Shown piece by piece: positions 57,119-64,000 of a stretch of 64,000 nt of DNA. The translations under genes and the position numbers were made by a program. The stretch is from Siderastrea radians. Lineage: Eukaryota; Cnidaria; Anthozoa; Scleractinia; Rhizangiidae. The notes beneath the pieces are model-generated. The model had not been told where the DNA came from. It was given only the letters and a program-made list of their open reading frames with translations, and did not search any database. Within the stretch, counting starts at the first letter, position 1, and each line of letters opens with the position of its first letter. The stretch lies in NCBI GenBank assembly GCA_964017195.1, contig OZ024887.1, positions 67,730,728-67,794,727 of the forward strand. Reading direction: 5' to 3'.

Positions 57119-58464
57119 CTATGTTGGATTCCACAGTGAGTGAGGGTGTAGATTCCGACTGAGTATGGATCGTACATCAGAGACAAATCTAAGAGCGTCC
57201 AGCATTGGTAACAGGTTTAATAATGCAGTGTCTGATGGATCTGCGAACCACGACTTGATAGGTATGGCGTTATCTACAGTTTAAGGGACTTCAGTGTTAG
57301 TGGTCAGCTGCTTGTCCTTCTTAGCCAGGTGGGCCTGTACACAAGGCACAAGTGGCTCTGGGGACACATGCTTTGATTGGCTAGATTCTAACAAAGGGAA
57401 TCCAATCAAATCAACCTTTTTAAAATCTCTTTGTTGCAAGGAACAAAAATGTGTTAGTGGGTAGATTGGCTGGTTAGGTACTTACAAAAAGCTAGTGTCT
57501 GAAATGCACAGTGTACATAAAGGCTATGTGATGAAAACTAAAACTATGGCCATTGATACTGCCTAGTTATGTTGTTCTCACTCTCAGTTCAGATGCCTGA
57601 CATTTTAACTAAAAAAAATCAAAATTATAATAATAATAATAATAATCTTTATTGAGGAAACTTTTTCACTTACATGTGGTTTTCAAAAAGGACCTCAAAG
57701 ATTAATACTAAAAACTAAAATATCTACATTGAATAATAAAAATAAGAGGACTAAAAATATGAAATTAAATGATGACAAAGCTTTACAGAGATCTGTGCAG
57801 TCTCCATGGTGTGTCATAATTGTGTAGTTCTTAGTTATGGATTTTGGCACTCGAGTACCCATTACACATTACACAGAGTTTTCAGTTCTGTAGAGCTATG
57901 TAGCCTATAATACAAGTATGGAATGCTTTGCTCGAATCTCAGGTATCACTTTCATATACTGTACAAAGAGAGACATTGTGTTTCCTTGATTAAGTAAGTA
58001 CTTGCCCTCAAGCATGTGGCCCGCTTCCCTGCCTCACAAAATCATCGAAAATCACCCATCCCTGATATTGAACTGTCACATTGAATGTAGTAAGTTTCAT
58101 GTCATATTTACCTGCCAGTGGATTGTAGCAAGTTACATGTCATATTTACCTGGATTGTAGTAAGTTTCATGTCATATTTACCTCAACTGTGGCAAGATAA
58201 ATGTCATATTTACCTGGATTGTACTGATAAGCACCTGGAGAATTGTCCAAAATAAAAACTGAGGACAGGTCTTCGTTGACCATTGATAAATCTTTAGTAT
58301 AACTGCCACCATCTAGTGTACAGTGCTAGGTAATCAAAGGCAAAATTAAAATAGTTTACTACAAAAGCAATGCTCTGTTAGAAACCTGACTCACATCCAT
58401 TTTAAGTTTGTAACCATGCTGAGATCAGGACAAAGTGTATAAGTTAAGCTGGAGTTAAGTTTGT

Positions 58465-58781
58465 TTTAATCCTTTGGAATGAAAGCGGCCAGGGGCACAT
58501 TGTAGTGCCTGGTTACTGTAACATAAAGCAACTTTGATGTATTACTTCTCCCCCTCGATGAGGTGTCAGTCCATCGTAGGTACCCCCCCCCCCCAACAAC
58601 CACCACCCCTCCCCTCTGATACTTTGTCAGGTAAAAAGAGAGACAAGTAAAGAGAGGCACTGTGAGAGTAAAGTGCAATACCCAACTCCAAGAACACAAC
58701 ACAACAACCCCGATCAGGGCTTGAACCAAAGCCACTCAATTCAGAGTCTGGTACGCTAATTATTAGGCCATTGCCCCTTCC
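58465..58781 (-). mobile_element. tRNA-derived SINE
   Basis: On the minus strand the head reads like a tRNA: A-box-like AATGGCCTAATAATTAGCG, an anticodon arm CCAGACTCTGAATTGAG resembling tRNA-Gln(CTG), and B-box-like TTTGGTTCAAGCCC. The body contains CACTTTACTCTCACAGTGCC and ACGATGGACTGACACCTCAT, which I recognise as a conserved core shared by several animal SINE families. It lies in an intron of the CTDNEP1-like gene, in the same orientation. Confidence 0.75.
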
Positions 58782-59036
58782 ACACTAGTATTAATACAAC
58801 ATGTAATCAGAAAATCACTACTTAGAAACAGACAGTAAGGAAGCATGAACATCCATACCTGTCTGACATATCTTCTATTTAGCACTCCTCTGTTTCTATC
58901 TAGGTTATCTGCAACTGCGGCACCATAGATCTGTGACAAAAACAACATGATTTCGCTGTAGTTTTCCATATACATAGTATACTGTGCCAGCACACAATTG
59001 CTTAACTGATCTTGAGTCCTGAATTGCAGACAAATA

Positions 59037-59295
59037 ATGGGGGGTGTCAGCTCTAACAATTGCTCTTTGAGCAGAACCATGTGTAAATAAAAGTCCTCCT
59101 GAAAATTTGAAGTATCGTCCCGAATTTTTGGGAGAAATTCCCAAAATATCTCAAATTCCCGAAATTTTAACTTCATTACTTCGTGTCTCCCGGAAAATTT
59201 CCCAAGCCTCCCAATTCCCGGCAAAATCTTCAGATTTCCGGAAGAATTTTGTGTTTCACCCGAAACAACCCTTCTTGGAGTTGACACCCCCCCAT
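59037..59295. mobile_element. 259-bp MITE
   Basis: The inverted ends ATGGGGGGTGTCAGCTC and GAGTTGACACCCCCCCAT match. The interior repeats TCCCGGAAAATTTCCC-like motifs. In the CTDNEP1-like intron. Confidence 0.75.
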
Positions 59296-59625
59296 CAAGT
59301 ATGTGGTAGCATTGACTACTTGCATGTCCAGTTGGTCAATCCTCAAATCTGTAGCATCTAATATTCTGATATGCTGATAGTGTCATTTCTTCCCTTAGAT
59401 CACAGGAGTTTCAGATTGGATAAAATTATTATAAATAAACACTTAAAAGTCAGGTTGGGAACAAGAACACATGCAAAATTGTAACAACTTGGGTGGAGAT
59501 ACAACAGAAAATGTAAAGGCATAAAGTACATGTAACTGTAAACCTGAACCCAGAGCACTAACCTCCATACTGGCAGTAAAAACCACGAGATCATACCATT
59601 GACTGACCTGAAAACATAAATTAAA

Positions 59626-60296
59626 TACTGTAAAGACTTGCAGTTACGCCATACTTGCAGATAAGCCGCACCCTGAATTTAGCAACTCAAATAATTGTGT
59701 GGTTTCAAAAAATATCCATACCTCCCCCAAGGATGGTTCTTTGGTTTGAACCCTCCAAGCCCCCCTGGAATTTCCAGTTTAGCTTCATACTTTCTTTTAA
59801 AAATTTTGCCTACTGAGACACTCCTCCCCGTCGGAATTTCCAATGTCCATCCTTGGAGTGGTATGGATATTTCCTGGAACTGCACATTTGAGAAAGAAGT
59901 TTTTGAAAGAAATCAAAAGAAATCCAAAATTTGAGTCTTCAGGAGTCTTCTTCATTGAATGTATCAGCTCATTTAGATTGAAACAGAAAATGCTTCAAAT
60001 TCTTACCCAGAATTTTAGCTTTCTAGAAAAAAAAAACATCATGTTCGCAAACTTTGGGAAATGATTGGTCTTTTTCTGGTATTTGTTAAAAGTCTTTTGT
60101 CATTTACCACTGACAGTTTTTCCAGAGAAATTTGTTTCACAACCAGAGCTTTGTTCATGGAACGTTTGTAGCTTTGTGACCAGGCTTTTAGATTGGACAA
60201 TGGAAAATGAGACACAAAATCCCCCCCTGCACCCCTTAATTCCAGATGATAATTTTTGGTAAAAAGGTGCAGCTTATCTGCGAGTCTTTACCGTAA
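59626..60296. mobile_element. 671-bp inverted-end element with nested MITE
   Basis: The left end TACTGTAAAGACTTGCAG...ATAAGCCGCACC pairs with the right end GGTGCAGCTTATCTGCGAGT...CCGTA. It contains the nested element at 59710-59872. Confidence 0.7.
59710..59872. mobile_element. 163-bp MITE nested in a larger element
   Basis: AAATATCCATACCTCCCCCA...GGATGG on the left pairs with CCATCCTTGGAGTGGTATGG...ATATTT on the right. Confidence 0.75.
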
Positions 60297-60300
60297 TTCT

Positions 60301-60475
60301 CAGGGTTCTCATTGAGTGCCGGCAGCCGGCTAAAAAAGCAGCTTCTTTGAATTTAGAGCCGTCTACTTTTCATATCTGAGCTTCTAGATTTTAACATTTT
60401 TCTGGGGTACTCACTTGCCCAGCCACCTACTTTTATATGTTAGCCATCTACTCTAAAACTTAATAAGAACCCTGA
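60301..60475. mobile_element. 175-bp MITE
   Basis: The inverted ends CAGGGTTCTCATTGAG and CTTAATAAGAACCCTG pair. It lies directly next to the 671-bp element on its left. Confidence 0.65.
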
Positions 60476-61046
60476 ACTCTTGGTCTGATCTTACATTACA
60501 ACCGCTAGTTCTTGACCACGGTTTCACTGAGATGATGGCCTTGCACTTGCAAATCTTCAACAAACTGGTTATGAATAACAAAGCCCAACACATGGTTACA
60601 CTGTATACTTCCTGTTATTGCTAACTTGTTGCCTTAAGTGGTGTTACTGCTAGATACTACTTACACATTCAAGAAAAAAGTCCACATGAGGTCTCTTGTG
60701 AAAAAAAAATCTGATAGGATGGTGATCTATAATTGTACCTGTCATTGAAGCAGTTTAAAAGAGAAAGTGCCAAGAAAAAACACATGTTAGAATAATATTT
60801 GAAGAATTTAAAATTAAAGTGATTTACATGGTGAATTATTTTTCATTTTGTCACTCATTAATAATTTATTGTCTACAAAGCTGTATATTTAAAATCTTTA
60901 CACAAGTTATAAAAACTATTTGAAAAACCTCCAATGTTTAACAAATTAAAATAAATTTGTTCTGATTGATTCAATAATCTTCCTCTGATCCAAATATTTA
61001 TATGTAATGCCATAACTAAATAACTGCTTATGCCACTGAATGTATC

Positions 61047-61207
61047 TGTTGTGGTTTAAATTTATCTTTGGTCTAAATTTTTTTGAAATCACTTTGATTT
61101 TGATTTTTTCATTATCTCAAGTTCGTTGTCATAATCTGAAATAAAGGGAAATAAAAATGAAACTGATTTAGAAATTCTTAAGCCAAAGATAAATTTAAAC
61201 CACAACA
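61047..61207. mobile_element. 161-bp MITE
   Basis: The terminal repeats TGTTGTGGTTTAAATTTATC and GATAAATTTAAACCACAACA are perfect inverses, extended by CTTTGG / CCAAAG. Confidence 0.85.
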
Positions 61208-61240
61208 TACCCACCACTAAATAAACTAAAAGACTTGCCC

Positions 61241-61325
61241 ACCCCAGACCAGGACAGCCCAGGCTGGCCCCAGCCGGCCCAAATGGAAAAATATTTTCTG
61301 CTTTTCAGGCCAGCCTGGGCCAGTC
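61241..61325. repeat. GGCC-rich dispersed repeat, copy 1
   Basis: An 85-bp segment, CCAGACCAGGACAGCCCAGG and onward to CAGCCTGGGCCAGTCAA, is nearly identical to 63462-63545. Confidence 0.85.
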
Positions 61326-61326
61326 A

Positions 61327-61441
61327 AAATAGTAGTGGTCGACCTCAATGAGACCTTTGATTGTACAATGGGAAAAGATTAATTATTAATCTTTTCCCAT
61401 TGTACAATCAAAGGTCTCATTGAGATCGACCACTACTATTT
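61327..61441. repeat. Near-perfect 115-bp palindrome
   Basis: Arms of 57 bases surround a single central base near 61384. I see one mismatch (GACCTCAAT on the left against the complement of ATTGAGATC). The centre is AAGATTAATTATTAATCTT. There is no loop, so cruciform extrusion is likely. Confidence 0.95.
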
Positions 61442-61482
61442 GGCTTTATTGTTGAAATATTTTTGTTAGAAGGGTTACAGAC

Positions 61483-61738
61483 AGTCAAGTCACCCGTCAG
61501 TTGCAATTTAGTCACGTTTTATTTGTTATGAAACGATTTGTCACGCCTTGTTTTGTTTGTACAAACCGGAAGTGTTGAAGTGTTAGATTTCCATGGAGTG
61601 ACAGTCTAGTCATGCGTCAGTTGCGATTTAGTCACGTTTCGAATAGTCACGTTTTATTTGTTATGTAACGATTTGTCACGCGTTGTTTTGTTTGTACAAA
61701 CCGGAAGTGTTGAAGTGTTAGTATTTTTATAGAGTGAC
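61483..61738. repeat. Tandem duplication, unit 120-136 bp
   Basis: Two copies starting AGTCAAGTCACCCGTCAG / AGTCTAGTCATGCGTCAG and each ending in GAGTGAC. The second copy has a 16-bp internal repeat of TAGTCACGTTT. Confidence 0.85.
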
Positions 61739-61983
61739 GTGATAATCACCCACAGCAAAAAGTATTCCCTTGAGAGTTTACACGAACTGACTAGTAGATC
61801 CCCCGAACCTCCAGACGATACTCCTATTTACAAAATAGTCGTAAAAATGTATTAAAATTTACTAAGTTACTTTCTTAGATTTAACCTTTTCTGTCAATTT
61901 GATACTGTAATTTATACCTTCACTTCTAGTTAAAGTGCTCCCATTACCTTTACAAGCCTTGGGTGAAAGCCAAATATATATAT

Positions 61984-62122
61984 CTTATTAGACGGTTTAG
62001 TGTGTAGTATCGTGGGATATTTTTACGAGTCGCGCTGTATTTTGGCGAGCCCGTAGGGCGAGTCAAAATACAAGAGACGAGTAAAAATATCCCACGATAC
62101 TACACACTAAACCGTCTAATAA
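61984..62122. repeat. 139-bp palindromic element
   Basis: The outer arms CTTATTAGACGGTTTAGTGT...GTGGGATATTTTTAC pair with GTAAAAATATCCCAC...CACTAAACCGTCTAATAAG. An inner stem is TGTATTTTG / CAAAATACA. A shorter related motif, CCGTGGGATATTTGTACTCG, is found near 62988. Confidence 0.9.
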
Positions 62123-63189
62123 GGGATTTATTATTCAACTTAGCTACAGAATGGAAAAGTGGTTTATAAACTGTTTGAGTTGCGTGACAAACTAACGTGA
62201 CTTCTGAGCAGCGAGTGAGCACGCCAGCGGAGTCAGGTTTCGCGCGCTTGACGTGAGGTTGTTGTTGATTGGTCAAAAACGAAAACTTGTCAAACCTGTC
62301 AATCGAGGCTGTCAATCGAACGAAGCGTCGGGATTTTTTTTCAAACTTGCAAGGAAAACAAAGATGGAACAAGGCAAAACTGAATTATTTTCGGGTTTAC
62401 AGTTAGCTGAACAACAATGTTCTTGGTCACCGAGTAAAGCTACGAAAAGAAAGAACTCGACAGAACAAACAGAACTCGAAAGTCAAGTCAAACAAAGTTA
62501 AACAGCACTTTAAGCTCAGTCATCTTCGTCCGAATCACTAACCACGGGTCGTTTTGGAGGAGATAGCGGTGGAGATTACTGACCGACAACAATTGTGCAT
62601 TTGTTGAAGACAGCTCCTGAGAAAAGATGGGTTCCGTTTCCTGACTTTGACAAACAGATGACATAAAAGATTGTTAAGTTCCTCGGCGGGAATTTCTTCA
62701 ATGGCCCTTGTTTCTTTAACGGACTTGAGGTCAGTTTTTGTCTTTTCTGTTGTATTTTAATACGTTTCGATTTTCTTCAATAAATAAAGAAGTTTCACTG
62801 TCGTCTAGGTCATTGTTTGTCTCTAGGATCTCGTTTTCGTTAAAAACCTCAAAATTTGGTAAGCATTCATTGTTTTCTTCCGGAAAACCGAGCGTTTCGG
62901 CCATTTTTTCATCGTTCACCTTGTGAGCCTAAAGCCTGACGTGGCATTTGTAGAAAACCTGTCAAACCGGTCTTCTGGAGTACAAATACCGTGGGATATT
63001 TGTACTCGTTTTGGGTGTTTTTTGTACTCTACTGAATGCAGTTGAATAATAATATCTAATATTTCAGTTATACATGTAGTAAAACAGTTTTCACCACTTC
63101 CAGACATGTTTCAAATATATATAACACTCACCCAAAGTACAAAGTCTGGAGGTGTTCCAGGTCTTACAGTTTGTCTTACAACACTAACA

Positions 63190-63853
63190 CTGAAAATAAA
63201 TCAAATCAAAATAAAATTATTATCACATTGCAGATGAAGGAAAAAATACAATTTTAAACAGTTGAGATTCATAGTTTCTTACCCATGACGTGGTGTGAAT
63301 GTGCAAAAAAGTGTCCTGCTCGGGCCGGCCCGGGCTGGCCTGGGCCGTCCCCACAGGGCCGGCCCAAAATTAGCATTTTTCAAAAATGATAATGCCGAAA
63401 ATGCTAATGAGAAGCCGGCTCTGGCCGGCCCAAGACAGACACATGATACAGACTTGCTCACCCCAGACCAGGACAGCCCAGGCTGGCCCCAACCGGCCCA
63501 AATGGAAAAATATTTTCTGCTTTTCAGCCCAGCCTGGGCCAGTCAACCCCAAACCATTTTTTTGTTGTTGTTGTGGACCAGACCTAACAAAGGAAAATGT
63601 GCTTTCCTCCAATTTAAAGAAACTTGACCCCTGAACAAAAAATTAAACACAGAGACCTGTATTCATTCATGCCTAGTTTATTTATAAATTGCCCTTAATT
63701 TACAAATATCAGATCAGATCTTAAAATTTACCAGTAAGTATAAAACAAGGCTCACCATTGTTTTATACATGTGTATAACATTTTGAAATCTGATGACATT
63801 ACCAACCGAAAGCACTGTTTAAAAAACAAACTGAAATACCAGTCAATTTGATT
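63190..63853. other. Spacer between two minus-strand genes, with GGCC repeats
   Basis: Holds the second copy of the GGCC-rich repeat (63462-63545), a related palindromic GGGCCGGCCC stretch at 63320-63370, and the 3' UTR of the gene ending at 63854. An AATAAA on the minus strand lies near 63677-63683. The missing 5' exons of the CTDNEP1-like gene are not here. Confidence 0.6.
63462..63545. repeat. GGCC-rich dispersed repeat, copy 2
   Basis: Near-identical partner of 61241-61325. Confidence 0.85.
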
Positions 63854-63960
63854 TTACAGTGCTCCTGGGGGAAACTGCTTTAAGAAATTGTTTACTGCAA
63901 GTCCACATTCCTGATCTGTCTTCAGATCTTCAGGAACCAGAAATCTTTCCTTAAAAAGTT
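63854..63960 (-). CDS. Last exon of an unidentified minus-strand gene
   Basis: A TTTTTTACAG acceptor on the minus strand is followed by an open frame LFKERFLVPEDLKTDQECGL...FLKQFPPGAL and a TAA, starting in phase 1. The composition is that of a real soluble protein terminus, and a poly(A) signal follows about 175 bp downstream. I do not recognise the protein; the rest lies beyond the window. Confidence 0.6.
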
Positions 63961-64000
63961 CTGTAAAAAATAAAAAATAAAAAAGGTCTGTTACATCATG

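Larger units (their letters stand above)
57119..63183 (-). pseudogene. CTDNEP1: CTDNEP1/Dullard-like phosphatase, lacks catalytic exons
   Basis: Six exons on the minus strand: 63132-63183 (or to 63189), 60665-60738, 59563-59607, 58859-58930, 58214-58325 and 57119-57273. From 60665 to the stop, four junctions are in phase. The product follows the known Dullard protein closely: [63 protein letters not shown]...[37 protein letters not shown], and [11 protein letters not shown] near the end. CTDNEP1 is a nuclear-envelope/ER phosphatase that acts on lipin. Two things are wrong here. The membrane anchor and the DLDET nucleophile exon are not found between this gene and the next gene's end at 63854. 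Also, the junction 63132/60738 is off by two bases. A relic reading HSHH with a GTAAGA donor may remain near 63296-63320. Most likely a 5'-truncated copy; assembly error is possible. Confidence 0.75.

Noticed and set aside
58763..59287. 174-residue minus-strand protein
   Set aside because: A chance frame covering an intron, a MITE and one true 24-codon exon of the CTDNEP1-like gene.
1..64000. CRISPR arrays, operons, prophage or other prokaryotic systems
   Set aside because: The repeat arrays are simple satellites, genes are spliced, and no spacer-repeat structure or bacterial gene is present.

Overview
The window looks like nuclear DNA of an anthozoan cnidarian, most likely a stony coral or close relative. 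This is inferred from an AT-rich genome with GT-AG spliced genes, short exons and long introns. It is also inferred from a dense load of small inverted-repeat elements, an L2/CR1-type LINE, a BEL/Pao LTR element and a tRNA-derived SINE. The gene families seen (rolling stone-like, adhesion GPCR, C-type lectin, CTDNEP1) fit an animal. No bacterial, organellar or CRISPR features are present.

Layout. (1) 0.4-14.9 kb: a cluster of three rolling stone-like multi-pass membrane protein genes (+, -, +). Two of them have a separate 29-codon first exon that I located from the sequence, joined to one large second exon. Their introns are also homologous, so whole genes were duplicated. One intron has since gained a 459-bp Harbinger-like element, and the other intron preserves the empty site. 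(2) 14.9-23 kb: mostly intergenic, with a 5'-truncated LINE on the minus strand at 19.9-21.5 kb. (3) 23.4-49.5 kb: one adhesion-type (class B) GPCR gene on the plus strand. I can chain 16 exons with fully consistent splice phases, from a hormone-receptor-like domain through seven membrane segments to a short tail. Its 12.2-kb intron holds a Crypton/KIAA1958-type fragment, a tandemly duplicated unknown gene, a young but broken BEL/Pao element with 417-bp LTRs and a target duplication, and several microsatellites. (4) 49.5-55.3 kb: inverted-repeat elements, including a 1.55-kb long inverted repeat. (5) 55.7-56.5 kb: two exons of a C-type lectin domain. (6) 57.1-63.2 kb, minus strand: the C-terminal two thirds of a CTDNEP1/Dullard phosphatase-like gene. 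It lacks the catalytic N-terminal exons and has one splice-phase break; its introns are packed with palindromes, MITEs and a SINE. (7) The window ends with the last exon of another minus-strand gene.

The genes do not form an operon or obvious pathway; they are ordinary neighbours in a repeat-rich animal genome. The most interesting points are the apparently GPS-less adhesion GPCR with a decayed partial copy of one of its exons, the headless CTDNEP1 copy, the Rost cluster with its datable intron insertion, and a near-perfect 115-bp palindrome.
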